DNA of 57,474 nt, taken from contig NZ_JAOVZV010000025.1 of assembly GCF_026460945.1 (NCBI RefSeq), forward strand, positions 1 through 57,474, given 5' to 3'. The position numbers and the translations under genes were made by a program. The stretch comes from Chryseobacterium luquanense (GTDB lineage Bacteria; Bacteroidota; Bacteroidia; Flavobacteriales; Weeksellaceae). Under the pieces are notes generated by a model. It saw nothing but the letters and a program-made list of their open reading frames with translations, made no database searches and was not told the origin of the DNA. Of the stretch, positions 32,811 to 41,589 are shown piece after piece. The stretch's first letter is position 1. Each line of letters begins with the position of its first letter.

Positions 32811-34073
32811 TCAAACACTATTTTGTTTCCTCTCATACAATAAAGAAATGCTGACCATCGCAATATAAAATAAAAATAAGAAAATCAGTTCCTTGGCAAT
32901 ATCGCCAATGCCGCTGTTTCTTAAAATAATATCATAATATGCATTCAGTCCCCAGTTCATCGGGGAAAACTGCGCAATTTTCTGCATAAATTCTGGCATT
33001 AGGAAAACCGGAACCCAAATTCCGCCAATCGCCGCCAAAACTACAACCGAAGTCGCTCCAAACGGTGCTGATTGTTCCTGAGTATCTGAAACGGTTCCAA
33101 TTAAAACTCCAAATCCAATCGCTGCCAATCCTGCAAAAAGAGTCACAATAAGCAGATGAAACATTTTTCCTGAAACATCAAACTGAGGTAAATCCATCAG
33201 CGGGAAAAGCCAGATTCCCACTGCAACCATCAGCAAAAACTGGATGACGCAAATGATGAGATAGGTGAATGTTTTTCCTAAAATATGAATGTAATACGGC
33301 GTCGGGCTCACGCGAACTCTCACGCTCGTTCCCTGACTTTTTTCTTTGACTAAGTTAATCGACAACGGCACCACAATAAAGAAAATCGCAAACAGCGCCC
33401 ACGCAGGAACATTGTGTTGCACGGAATTTGGCATTACTTCTTCGTTGCCTTTGTTTGGTGTGATTTCTTTGAAGGTAATCAAACTTTTATTTTCAAGGTC
33501 TTCCGTTGTTCCGAGTTGGTCCTGGAAGGCTTTGTAGATTTTTTTATTCTCAATTTCGAAAACCATTTTGTTGATGGCATTCATCACAGAATTTTTGAAA
33601 CCTGCGTTGGTGGCGGGGTCGAAATAGAGATGAATGTCTTTTGCCTTTGAAGCTACAGCTTTTGTCGAAGTAGAATCGGTTTCCAGGCCAAACGAACTTA
33701 CAACAGTCTGAACTTTAGAATCGATATTTGAATTTAAATCTTTTGTCAGATTTTTTGGAATGACGATGGCCATCTGATAATCTCCCGTGAAAACAGCTTT
33801 TTCAGCTGATTTTTCGTTGTAATCTGTGACGAGTTCAAATGTTTTGCTGGTTTCCAGTTCTTTTTTGATGACTTTGGAAACTTCAGATTTATCGTTATCA
33901 ATAAAAATAATCGGGATTTTTGAACCTTCCAGATTTTTGAATGTCGAATCCTGAATTAAAGTGATGGTAATAATCAACAGCAACGGCATCAGGAAAATAA
34001 TCACAATTCCGCCCGAATCTCTCTTCAATAACTGAATTTCCTTGATGAAACTTCTCCACAATTTATACAACAT
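32811..34073 (-). CDS. ABC-2 type exporter permease
   Basis: A 420-residue permease with one N-terminal helix (IVIIFLMPLLLIITITLI), a ~200-residue extracytoplasmic domain and five to six C-terminal helices (WALFAIFFIVVPLSINLV, FLLMVAVGIWLFPLM, LLIVTLFAGLAAIGFGVLIGTVS). This is the YhhJ/DrrB-like ABC2 fold. It overlaps the ATPase gene by 11 bases. Within the pigment locus it is a candidate exporter of the resorcinol, polyene or a lipid carrier; the substrate is not known. Confidence 0.9.
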   Translation of the reverse strand: MLYKLWRSFIKEIQLLKRDSGGIVIIFLMPLLLIITITLIQDSTFKNLEGSKIPIIFIDNDKSEVSKVIKKELETSKTFELVTDYNEKSAEKAVFTGDYQMAIVIPKNLTKDLNSNIDSKVQTVVSSFGLETDSTSTKAVASKAKDIHLYFDPATNAGFKNSVMNAINKMVFEIENKKIYKAFQDQLGTTEDLENKSLITFKEITPNKGNEEVMPNSVQHNVPAWALFAIFFIVVPLSINLVKEKSQGTSVRVRVSPTPYYIHILGKTFTYLIICVIQFLLMVAVGIWLFPLMDLPQFDVSGKMFHLLIVTLFAGLAAIGFGVLIGTVSDTQEQSAPFGATSVVVLAAIGGIWVPVFLMPEFMQKIAQFSPMNWGLNAYYDIILRNSGIGDIAKELIFLFLFYIAMVSISLLYERKQNSV

Positions 34074-34815
34074 CTCTCAATTCTTTTCCGGTTAATGAAA
34101 TGAAAACATCCTCCAGGTTTTCCGCATTGGTAACTCTTTCCACCAATTCTTCAGGAGTTCCAGTCGCGTGGATTTTGCCGTGGTCGATGATGGCGATTTT
34201 TGTACAGAATTCCTCGGCTTCAGATAAGTGATGCGAGGTGTAAATAATGCACGTTCCTTTTTTATTTAAATCTAAAAGATAATCGATAATCGCTTTTTTG
34301 GATTGAACATCAACGCCAACAGTCGGCTCGTCCAGAAACAGAACTTTTGGGTTGTGAAGCGTTCCTGCAATCAGATTGCAACGTCGTTTCATTCCGCCTG
34401 AAAACTGGTCGACTTTTTTATTGGCAAATTTCGTTAAGCCCATTAATTCTAAAGCTTCGTCGATGGCTTTGTGAAGATAACCGTTCTTCAAACCATACAG
34501 ACTTCCGAAAAACAACAGGTTTTCTTTCGCCGTCAAAGTCGGGTAGAGCGCATATTCCTGCGGAACTACACCAATGATTTGCTTGATTTTCGAATTGTCT
34601 TTTTTAGGCGACAAACCGTTGATGGTAAAACTTCCTGAGGTTGGTTTAATCAAACCTGAAAGCATAGAAATTAACGTCGTTTTCCCTGCCCCGTTGGGAC
34701 CGAGAATTCCGTAGATTTCGTTTTTATCGATGTTCAAAGAAATATCATTAACCGAAAAATCTTCCGAGTTTTTGTATTTCTTGTAGAGGTTTTTTATTTC
34801 GATGATATTCTCCAA
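34063..34815 (-). CDS. ABC transporter ATP-binding protein
   Basis: A 250-residue ATPase: Walker A GPNGAGKTT (39-47), Q-loop PQEYALYPTLTAKENL, signature FSGGMKRR and Walker B VLFLDEPTVGVD, then an H-loop in YTSHHLSEAEEF. It is the partner of the permease at 32811. The FSGG variant of LSGG is common in DrrA-like exporters. It lies one base from the BtrH-like gene and probably forms an operon with it. Confidence 0.95.
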   Translation of the reverse strand: MENIIEIKNLYKKYKNSEDFSVNDISLNIDKNEIYGILGPNGAGKTTLISMLSGLIKPTSGSFTINGLSPKKDNSKIKQIIGVVPQEYALYPTLTAKENLLFFGSLYGLKNGYLHKAIDEALELMGLTKFANKKVDQFSGGMKRRCNLIAGTLHNPKVLFLDEPTVGVDVQSKKAIIDYLLDLNKKGTCIIYTSHHLSEAEEFCTKIAIIDHGKIHATGTPEELVERVTNAENLEDVFISLTGKELRDVV

Positions 34816-34816
34816 A

Positions 34817-35812
34817 CTATATCGCTTTTCTCAATTTCTTATAAAAAGCTTCCTCCAAATCTGCAATATGCAACATCGATTTTGAAAGCTGATTATAGAT
34901 ATCACTTTTCGAATTTCTGTTTTTATAAACTCTTGCAATATCTACGGCAAAATCTCTCCATAGGTCGCCGATTGCGGTAATTTCTTTAGATAATTCTTTC
35001 AATTCATCATTTTTAAGAATCACTGAGGCTTCCTGTAAAAAAGCTCCGTAAATAAACCTGAATCCGCCACCGCCGGTACCGATTTCCTCCTGCATTCTAA
35101 TCAACTGTCCGAGATAATGATTGGTCACTTTCGTGCCTTTTTTCTCAGCCCATTTCGGGATGCTTTTCGCCACCCAACGCATTGCTTTTACACCAATTAA
35201 TGGAACGGGAGCCAACATATTTTTGCAGGTGTCTTTAATTCCTTTTTTGATAGCTTCTTCCAGATGAACATTCTCAGGAATGTGTGTAGGGAAATACATA
35301 TGACCTTTCGGAGCAAGTGCACCTTTTGCGTAACGAACTTTTTCGAGTTCTGCTTCCGTTAAAGTTGTAGCAAAATCCATTACAGGGTCGCTGATGAGGA
35401 ATTTTCCGTCTTCTTTTCCGTAAACTACGAGATTGTGGGCGTTGAAGTGAAATTTATATTCTTCAGGAAAATAAGTCAAGTTGAAAACACCAACCTGTAA
35501 ACCTGTCGGGATATTTTGTTCTAAATTTTTCTCCAATGCCTTTTGAGCTTCGTTAGGATTTGAGAATTTTTGTCTTTTGATTTTAATTCCCAATCGTTTA
35601 GCCGCTTTGGTGAAAATCGAACCTGGCATCGGACGATAACTGAAACCTGGCGCAAAATTCACTTTTAAGAAGGGTAGATAGACGAAAAACAATCCGGAAC
35701 CGATTCCGAAAATCATTGGTTCGCTTAGTTTTAAACCTTTATTTAGAAGTAGATTGGAAGCAACACCGTTTTCGCAATGCGCTGTCTGATGGTGTTCAAA
35801 ATTTATTTTCAT
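34817..35812 (-). CDS. BtrH N-terminal/DUF4872 domain acyltransferase-like protein
   Basis: A 331-residue protein starting MKINFEHHQTAHCENGVASNLL. The HCENG motif (C13) is the cysteine centre of the BtrH N-terminal family (PF14399), and the C-terminal half fits DUF4872 (recalled, not searched). BtrH moves an ACP-bound acyl group to an amine in butirosin synthesis. Here it could move the aryl polyene from ACP to the phenolic hydroxyl of the dialkylresorcinol, making the flexirubin ester. It sits directly before an ABC exporter. The biochemical step is inference. Confidence 0.82.
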   Translation of the reverse strand: MKINFEHHQTAHCENGVASNLLLNKGLKLSEPMIFGIGSGLFFVYLPFLKVNFAPGFSYRPMPGSIFTKAAKRLGIKIKRQKFSNPNEAQKALEKNLEQNIPTGLQVGVFNLTYFPEEYKFHFNAHNLVVYGKEDGKFLISDPVMDFATTLTEAELEKVRYAKGALAPKGHMYFPTHIPENVHLEEAIKKGIKDTCKNMLAPVPLIGVKAMRWVAKSIPKWAEKKGTKVTNHYLGQLIRMQEEIGTGGGGFRFIYGAFLQEASVILKNDELKELSKEITAIGDLWRDFAVDIARVYKNRNSKSDIYNQLSKSMLHIADLEEAFYKKLRKAI

Positions 35813-35830
35813 TAATGGTTTGAGTTTATC

Positions 35831-35863
35831 AAACCTTCAAGGTTTTCAAAACCTTGAAGGTTT
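35831..35863. repeat. Perfect 33-base palindrome
   Basis: AAACCTTCAAGGTTTT and AAAACCTTGAAGGTTT flank a single C at 35847. It lies between the HTH-like and BtrH-like genes and could act as a terminator or mRNA end-processing element. It resembles the AACCTTGAAGGTT type of flavobacterial dispersed repeat. Confidence 0.75.
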
Positions 35864-36268
35864 CTATAGTCCGTTAAAATTTTTCAGTTCATCTACCGAG
35901 ATTCCGAATGTGTCGGCGTATTTTTTCAAAGTAGATTCGCTGAGTTTTTTAAATATATTCGGTTTTGCGTGTCTTTTGACTGTCCATTGCCACTTTCCGA
36001 CGTATGCTGCAAGAACCTGCAAATCCATTTTATTGAGTTCCATAAAGTAGATGATCGGGCTCACGATATTGTTGGCCACATTTTGTTTGGCTTCTTCAAT
36101 ACGCTCATTGATAAGCTCCATCGATTCTTCGAGAGCTGCTTTTTTAGCATCCCAACCAATACTGTTTGCTGTGGTGTAATTGTCATTTTCATCAGTTACA
36201 TACAACACTTCGGTCATATTTGCTGATTGTAAATTACTTTCGTCCTGTGGAAGATCTTGCTTTTTCAC
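35864..36268 (-). CDS. Hypothetical protein with HTH-like C-terminus
   Basis: A 134-residue protein. The segment LQVLAAYVGKWQWTVKRHAKP...LKKYADTFGISVDEL resembles the helix-turn-helix of Cro/C1-type regulators (LAxxxGxxxxTVxRxxKG...LxKIAxxLGISxDEL), though the fit is imperfect. The annotated start is a GTG at 36268; an in-frame ATG at 36217 (residue 18) is an alternative. It is the first gene of the BtrH-ABC run, so it may regulate it. I do not recognise a named family. Confidence 0.6.
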   Translation of the reverse strand: MKKQDLPQDESNLQSANMTEVLYVTDENDNYTTANSIGWDAKKAALEESMELINERIEEAKQNVANNIVSPIIYFMELNKMDLQVLAAYVGKWQWTVKRHAKPNIFKKLSESTLKKYADTFGISVDELKNFNGL

Positions 36269-36386
36269 TCGAAGAAATTCTGTTAATTATCTTTTTAAAT
36301 CAATTGGCTAAAATAATAAAAATACAGGACATAGGATTAGGTAATTTTTTTTGTTATCTTAAATTTAAACTTGAAAATTTGTTGAA

Positions 36387-36423
36387 ATAAACAAGCGCAA
36401 AGTAAATCTCTGCGCTTGTTTAT
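36387..36423. terminator. Strong hairpin downstream of the small membrane-protein gene
   Basis: ATAAACAAGCGCA (36387-36399) and TGCGCTTGTTTAT (36411-36423) form a perfect 13-base stem with an 11-base loop. Read on the minus strand it follows the gene at 36442; the following tract is only moderately T-rich. Confidence 0.6.
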
Positions 36424-36441
36424 AAATAATTTTCAAAAAAT

Positions 36442-36648
36442 TTAACTTCGTATTTTCTGAAGTTTTTTATTTACAGAATTTGTTGTGAAATAGAGTGTTG
36501 ATATTACTAAAAATAAAATGCTCATCATCGCAAAGTATTCTGTGAATCGCATTACCATGCTTGGTTCTTTGATATCTCCGTCCATTAGAAATCCGATTGT
36601 TGTAAGAATTGCAGATACTATAAAGATGTTTGAAAGTTTTCTTTTCAT
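36442..36648 (-). CDS. Small two-helix membrane protein
   Basis: A 68-residue protein starting MKRKLSNIFIV with two predicted membrane helices (about residues 8-24 and 38-56) and a short charged C-terminus. The ATG at 36648 is preferred; the longer open frame begins with TTG. No family recognised. It lies divergent from the M16 protease gene and interrupts the pigment locus. Confidence 0.6.
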   Translation of the reverse strand: MKRKLSNIFIVSAILTTIGFLMDGDIKEPSMVMRFTEYFAMMSILFLVISTLYFTTNSVNKKLQKIRS

Positions 36649-36759
36649 TGTTTTGATTTTTAATTTATATATCAAACGGAAGTGAGCTTACTTTATTGTG
36701 TAATTTGATTTGTAACAAAGTTAAATTTATAAAGACTTATTTTAAAATAATCAATTCAT

Positions 36760-39672
36760 ATGAAGAAATTTTTTATTTCAGTTTCGCTTTTTTGCACAAT
36801 CATTGCAATGGCGCAGAAATTTGAGACACAGAAACAGACCGATGCTCAAGGATACAGCTTCGAGACTGTGAAAAATGATCAGGCTGGTGTAAGAGTTTAT
36901 ACCCTGAAAAATGGTTTGAAGGTTTATCTTGCTAAAAACGATGATGCACCAAGAATTCAGACTTATATTCCGGTAAGAACTGGTTCTAATAACGATCCGA
37001 GTGACAATACGGGTCTTGCTCATTACTTGGAGCACATGGTTTTCAAAGGAACTTCACACTTAGGAACTCAGGATTGGGCTAAAGAAAAAGCTCTTTTAAA
37101 ACAAATTTCTGATCTTTATGAACAGCACAAAGCAGAAAAAGATCCTGAGAAGAAAAAAGCATTGTATAAAAAAATCGATGAGGTTTCTCAGGAAGCTTCA
37201 AAATATGCAATTGCAAACGAATACGATAAAGCAATTTCTTCTTTGGGAGCAACAGGAACCAACGCTCACACTTGGTTAGACGAAACGGTTTACAAAAATA
37301 ATATTCCTTCAAACGAGCTTGAAAAATGGCTTAAAGTTGAAAAAGAGCGTTTTTCTGAATTGGTTTTAAGACTTTTCCATACAGAATTGGAAGCAGTTTA
37401 TGAAGAATTCAACAGAGCGCAGGATAATGACGGACGTTTGGTAAATTATGCATTAATGGATGCGCTTTTCCCAAAACATCCAAACGGTCAGCAAACGACA
37501 ATTGGTACTTCAGAACATTTGAAAAGCCCTTCAATGGAAGCCATTCACAAGTATTTTGATACATATTATGTTCCCAATAACATGGCGGTAGTTTTAGTTG
37601 GAGATTTAGATTTCGACAAAACGATAAAATTAGTTGATCAATATTTCGGTACTTTTAAATATAAAGAATTGCCGATGAAGAAAATGGTTTCGGAAGAACC
37701 AATGACTTCCATTGTATCAAGAACTGTAAAAAGCCCGTCAACGCCAAGAATGACAATGGCTTGGAGAACCGATTCAAACGGAACTCAAGAAGCAAGATTG
37801 GCAAGTGTAGTAGGTGAAATTTTGAGCAACAGCGGAGATGCAGGTTTAATTGACCTTAATATCAATCAAAAACAAACGACTTTAGGCGCAGGAGCTTATG
37901 CAAATGCATTAAAAACATATGGTTCATTCAATATGTATGTAACTCCGAAAGAGGGACAGAGTTTTGATGATGCTAAAAAATTGCTTTTAGCTCAGATCGA
38001 TTTAGTTAAAAAAGGTCAGTTCCCGGATTGGATGTTGAAAGCAATTGTGAACGATATGAAAGTTCAGCGTATGAAAGGCTGGGAAACTGCAGACGGTTTG
38101 GCAACCACGCTTTACAGTACTTATATTGGTGAAAGAACTTGGGAACAGGAACTTGATGAAATCAATCAGTATGAGAAAATCACAAAAGCTGATGTGGTAA
38201 AATTTGCTAACGAATTCTTTAAAAATAATTACGTTGTAATTTACAAAGAAAAAGGAGTAAATGATAAATTGGTACGTGTACAAAACCCAGGGATTACACC
38301 AATTAAACTTAACAGAGAAGCACAGTCGCCTTTCTTAAAAGATATTTTAGGTAATAAACCCGCTGAAATTAAACCTCAGTTTGTAGATTATAAAACTGCA
38401 ATTGCTACGACTCAGATTAAAGATAAAAAAGTAAGCTTTGTCAACAATAAATACAACAAAGTTGCTCAGGTAAGTTATATTTTCCCATTCGGAACAGATA
38501 ACGACAAAGAACTTTCTTTAGGAGTGAGTGTTTTACAATATTTAGGAACGGATAAATACACTCCGGAACAATTGAAAGAGGAATTCTATAAATTAGGAAT
38601 TTCAAACAGCTTCAGAACTTCAAATGATCAGACTTTTATTACATTAAGCGGTCTTGAAGGAAACATGAAAAAAGGAGTTGAATTGCTAAATCACTGGTTG
38701 AAAAACGTAAAAGCAGACCAGGAAATTTACAATCAAACGGTAAAAACTATTCTTGAATCAAGAGATGTTGCTAAAAAGGATAAAACCAGAATTATGGCGG
38801 CACTTTCCAATTATGCGAAATACGGGAAAGACTCCAGAATGACAGATATTATTTCTAAAGAAAGATTGCAGAATATTAACGTTACAGAATTAATGTCTAA
38901 AATCAAGACTTTAAATAATTATCCTTACGAAGTTTTCTTGTACGGAGAAAGTCAAAAAGACCTTGAGAAAGCAGTAAAACCATTTATTGCAGACGCAACG
39001 TTGCAGCCTGCAAAAGCTAAAGAATACGCAGAGCCAAAAACTGGAGGCACTGTTTATTTCGCAAACTATGACATGGTACAAATGGAAATGGCGAAAGTAG
39101 CGAAGGGAAGTGATGTAAATCTTGCGAACTTCGGGAAAATTAATGTTTTCAATGAATACTTCGGAAGAGGATTGTCATCTATTGTTTTCCAGGAAATCAG
39201 AGAAAGTAAGTCTTTGGCGTATTCAGCATACGTTTCTTACGCAACAGCGAATGAGAAAGGTCACGCCAACTACATCACCAACTACATTGGAACACAATCG
39301 AATAAATTGCCTTCAGCTGTAAATGCGATGGATGAATTGATGATTCAGCTTCCGCAAATTCCTGCTCAGTTTGAAAACTCAAAAGGTTCGGCTTTAAAGC
39401 AGATTGCATCCAACAGAATCAACAGAACCAACATTTTCTACAATCAAATGTCATTGAAGAAATTGGGAGTTGATTATGATATCAGAAAAGATATTTATGC
39501 TGAAATTCAGAATTTGACTTTACCTCAATTGACTAATTTCTACAACACAGAAATTAAGCCTGTACAATACAACACGGCAATCATCGGGAAAAAAGAAAAC
39601 CTGAATATGGAATCTATTAATAAAATGGGAACTTTTAAAGAAGTGACTTTAGAAGAAATCTTCGGATATTAA
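36760..39672 (+). CDS. M16 family zinc metalloprotease (insulinase-like), two-domain
   Basis: A 970-residue exported protein: signal peptide (1-18), then two M16 repeats. The first has the inverted zinc motif H88-Y-L-E91-H92 (LAHYLEHMVFKG) and the downstream ELEAVYEEFNRA glutamate near residue 214; the second (from ~520) lacks the motif and is the usual inactive half. Pitrilysin-type M16 enzymes degrade short peptides in the periplasm. It is not a pigment gene by family and may be a local insertion. A terminator follows. Confidence 0.95.
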   Translation: MKKFFISVSLFCTIIAMAQKFETQKQTDAQGYSFETVKNDQAGVRVYTLKNGLKVYLAKNDDAPRIQTYIPVRTGSNNDPSDNTGLAHYLEHMVFKGTSHLGTQDWAKEKALLKQISDLYEQHKAEKDPEKKKALYKKIDEVSQEASKYAIANEYDKAISSLGATGTNAHTWLDETVYKNNIPSNELEKWLKVEKERFSELVLRLFHTELEAVYEEFNRAQDNDGRLVNYALMDALFPKHPNGQQTTIGTSEHLKSPSMEAIHKYFDTYYVPNNMAVVLVGDLDFDKTIKLVDQYFGTFKYKELPMKKMVSEEPMTSIVSRTVKSPSTPRMTMAWRTDSNGTQEARLASVVGEILSNSGDAGLIDLNINQKQTTLGAGAYANALKTYGSFNMYVTPKEGQSFDDAKKLLLAQIDLVKKGQFPDWMLKAIVNDMKVQRMKGWETADGLATTLYSTYIGERTWEQELDEINQYEKITKADVVKFANEFFKNNYVVIYKEKGVNDKLVRVQNPGITPIKLNREAQSPFLKDILGNKPAEIKPQFVDYKTAIATTQIKDKKVSFVNNKYNKVAQVSYIFPFGTDNDKELSLGVSVLQYLGTDKYTPEQLKEEFYKLGISNSFRTSNDQTFITLSGLEGNMKKGVELLNHWLKNVKADQEIYNQTVKTILESRDVAKKDKTRIMAALSNYAKYGKDSRMTDIISKERLQNINVTELMSKIKTLNNYPYEVFLYGESQKDLEKAVKPFIADATLQPAKAKEYAEPKTGGTVYFANYDMVQMEMAKVAKGSDVNLANFGKINVFNEYFGRGLSSIVFQEIRESKSLAYSAYVSYATANEKGHANYITNYIGTQSNKLPSAVNAMDELMIQLPQIPAQFENSKGSALKQIASNRINRTNIFYNQMSLKKLGVDYDIRKDIYAEIQNLTLPQLTNFYNTEIKPVQYNTAIIGKKENLNMESINKMGTFKEVTLEEIFGY

Positions 39673-39695
39673 TTTTCATTGATATAAATTGTTTG

Positions 39696-39725
39696 AAGTG
39701 AGGCAGAAATGTCTCACTTTTTTGT
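39696..39725 (+). terminator. Terminator after the M16 protease gene
   Basis: AAGTGAG (39696-39702) and CTCACTT (39713-39719) form a seven-base stem followed by a T-run, 24 bases after the stop codon. Confidence 0.8.
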
Positions 39726-39759
39726 TTAAGATCAATAACTAATATTTTTGTAATATCAT

Positions 39760-39792
39760 AACTGTGTCAAGGGTTTAAATCTTGACACGGTT
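39760..39792. repeat. Short inverted-repeat hairpin
   Basis: AACTGTGTCAAG (39760-39771) and CTTGACACGGTT (39781-39792) pair with one G-T wobble around GGTTTAAAT, followed by ATTTTTAAAT. It may serve as a second terminator for either neighbour. Confidence 0.55.
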
Positions 39793-39829
39793 ATTTTTAA
39801 ATAGAAGTGTTTACATTATGTGATTTTAT

Positions 39830-40180
39830 TTAATCTATAATCCATGCTCCCAAATCAAGTATTTCAATCCTGTAAATTATTAACGTTGAAAGGATACCCA
39901 ATCCATAAATTATGATATGTTTAAATAGAAGTATTCGATTAAGTTTTTTTTGGAAAATTACCATTAGAACTAAGCTAGGTAATATTAAGAATGAGAAAAA
40001 TAGCATGATTTCACTTATCTGAAATATTGAATAAGTAATAAATAATGTTTTCGGGTCAGGATTTGAATATGATGGCATTCTTCCATACAACAAATAAGAA
40101 TGAGTTATTAGTAATAATAAAGCCAATAGATTTATTAGTGGGATGTAAGAAAATATTTTGTAATAAATTGAATACTTCAT
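39830..40180 (-). CDS. Unrecognised membrane protein
   Basis: A 116-residue protein with three or four predicted membrane helices (IFSYIPLINLLALLLLITHS, FQISEIMLFFSFLILPSLVLM, IIIYGLGILSTLIIY) and no conserved polar residues. It lies in an unusually AT-rich stretch with the 88-residue gene beside it, in the same direction. Its composition and lack of family suggest an accessory gene. Function unknown. Confidence 0.55.
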   Translation of the reverse strand: MKYSIYYKIFSYIPLINLLALLLLITHSYLLYGRMPSYSNPDPKTLFITYSIFQISEIMLFFSFLILPSLVLMVIFQKKLNRILLFKHIIIYGLGILSTLIIYRIEILDLGAWIID

Positions 40181-40252
40181 ATTAATTCTTTTCTCGTTTC
40201 AAAGCCCAAGCAAGAAATACGGTAATAAATTATAAATGATTTTTTTTGAATT

Positions 40253-40519
40253 TTACTTTCTCTTATACTTCAACTGCACCAAAAGATAAATCTCACCCTT
40301 CTCTAAGTCATTGCACCAAGTTCTTTCAATAACTAAAGCGTTGTTGTATAAACCCAAATTTTCCATATTTTCATAGTATTCAATTCTTTCTGAAGTTTGA
40401 TATTTAAAGAAAGAAATCAGGTTTACTTCGTCTCCAACTTGGGGTGCAACAGGAAATTCTACAGATCTTTCAAACTCAAATTCAACATCGTAGGAATAGA
40501 ACCTTACTTTTACGCTCAT
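40253..40519 (-). CDS. Unrecognised small soluble protein
   Basis: An 88-residue protein starting MSVKVRFYSYDVEFEFERSV, mainly beta-strand with a single Cys. The ATG at 40519 is preferred: the longer TTG-initiated frame starts within the terminator hairpin of the dehydratase gene. Neighbouring the 116-residue membrane protein, it could be an immunity or accessory protein. Nothing identifies it. Confidence 0.5.
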   Translation of the reverse strand: MSVKVRFYSYDVEFEFERSVEFPVAPQVGDEVNLISFFKYQTSERIEYYENMENLGLYNNALVIERTWCNDLEKGEIYLLVQLKYKRK

Positions 40520-40558
40520 AATTTTATTTTCATCAAATATATCGAGAAATTCATCAAT

Positions 40559-40585
40559 AAAAAAAGCCAACTGTAAAAGTTGGCT
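40559..40585 (-). terminator. Terminator of the DarB-dehydratase operon
   Basis: AGCCAACT (40565-40572) and AGTTGGCT (40578-40585) flank GTAAA. On the minus strand the stem is followed by TTTTTT, and it lies 27 bases after the stop of the dehydratase gene at 40613. It closes the DarA-DarB-dehydratase run. Confidence 0.85.
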
Positions 40586-40612
40586 TCTGTATCTTTAAAA
40601 TTAAATTTTCAG

Positions 40613-41053
40613 TTACTTTATTTCCTGAATAAACAAACTGATTTCTGTACGAATCAGCAGTTTTTCATCTAAAAAAGTTTCACAGAAAATCTGACAGATA
40701 TTTTCGTATTTTGAAATTAATGAAGCTTTTGAAAAAATCTTATTTCCAGCTTCAGGCAAACCGAAAATTTCAATCTTTTTGATGTTTGTAATAAACCCAA
40801 TTACTTTGGTATTTGATTCAGTGTTTGAAAAAAAACTCTGCCCAAGAATTGAAGATGAGGTTTGCGCAGAATGCTCAATCAAACCAGCTTCTACAAACTG
40901 ATTGTTGTGAACAAAAATGTTATCAGCTTTGATTTCAAAAGAAGTCACCACTTTTTCCGGAGTCAACTCCAAAATGTAGTCAACCATCAACATGGGCTCT
41001 CTATGAGGTAAGAAATGATGAATGTTGATGAGGTTTTCTTCTTTTAATTCCAT
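40613..41053 (-). CDS. Hotdog 3-hydroxyacyl-ACP dehydratase-like protein (second copy)
   Basis: A 146-residue hotdog protein with the FabA/Z N-terminal motif PHREPMLMVD (15-25) and GLIEHSAQTSS, in which E60 aligns with the catalytic acid of FabZ. The HFPGxPVxPG loop is replaced by FVHNNQFVEAG, which has only H49 nearby, so activity is uncertain. It sits 104 bases from a related gene. A pair of unequal hotdog proteins matches the heterodimeric dehydratase (ApeI/ApeP-type) reported for aryl polyenes. Confidence 0.82.
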   Translation of the reverse strand: MELKEENLINIHHFLPHREPMLMVDYILELTPEKVVTSFEIKADNIFVHNNQFVEAGLIEHSAQTSSSILGQSFFSNTESNTKVIGFITNIKKIEIFGLPEAGNKIFSKASLISKYENICQIFCETFLDEKLLIRTEISLFIQEIK

Positions 41054-41157
41054 TTTATTATATTATTTCATCATTCGAGTAGATTTCGAGAAGTTTGAAT
41101 TTAAAGTTCTCGATACAAATTCTTGCAGAATTTTACTCGAATTGACGATAATTAAAT

Positions 41158-41589
41158 CTATTTCACCACAGTTTTCATCTGCGATTTTGCGATTATTTTA
41201 TCGTTTAATTTAGTAATGATTTCTACTAAAGTTACACCCATCATTTCATTTAAAATAGAAACTTCGGTTTTTAAAATATCATTTACTTTCGGCAAATCTT
41301 CCGCTTCAAAAGATTTAATGGCACCAATATAACCTGTAGGAGCTTCTTTTCCTAAAAGATAAAATTTATAACCTGTATGAAGAGCCACGCTTTGAGCCTG
41401 ATGTTCAATCAAACCTGAAGCCTGAAAAATTCCGTCATTTACAAAAATATTATCTTCTTTAATGGTAAAACCAGAGATTAACTGGCTTTCATTATATTCT
41501 GCAAGTTCGCTCACCATGACAAAAGGAAATTTTTGCGGAATAAGACTTTCTACAAAATTTTTGTCTGATGTCGGTAAAGAAATTTCCAT
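41158..41589 (-). CDS. Hotdog dehydratase-like protein (third copy)
   Basis: A 143-residue hotdog protein with PQKFPFVMVSELAEY (FabZ-like N-terminal) and GLIEHQAQSVALHTG, retaining the Glu, but with FVNDGIFQASG where FabZ has the His loop, so the catalytic His appears to be absent. It starts at the ATG at 41589, which shares one base with the DarB stop (TAATGG), showing tight coupling to the resorcinol genes. It may be the non-catalytic partner of the 40613 protein. Confidence 0.82.
   Translation of the reverse strand: MEISLPTSDKNFVESLIPQKFPFVMVSELAEYNESQLISGFTIKEDNIFVNDGIFQASGLIEHQAQSVALHTGYKFYLLGKEAPTGYIGAIKSFEAEDLPKVNDILKTEVSILNEMMGVTLVEIITKLNDKIIAKSQMKTVVK

Noticed and set aside
35820..36050. 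76-codon plus-strand frame spanning the 33-base palindrome
   Set aside because: It crosses the palindrome and lies opposite the HTH-like gene; no support as a gene.
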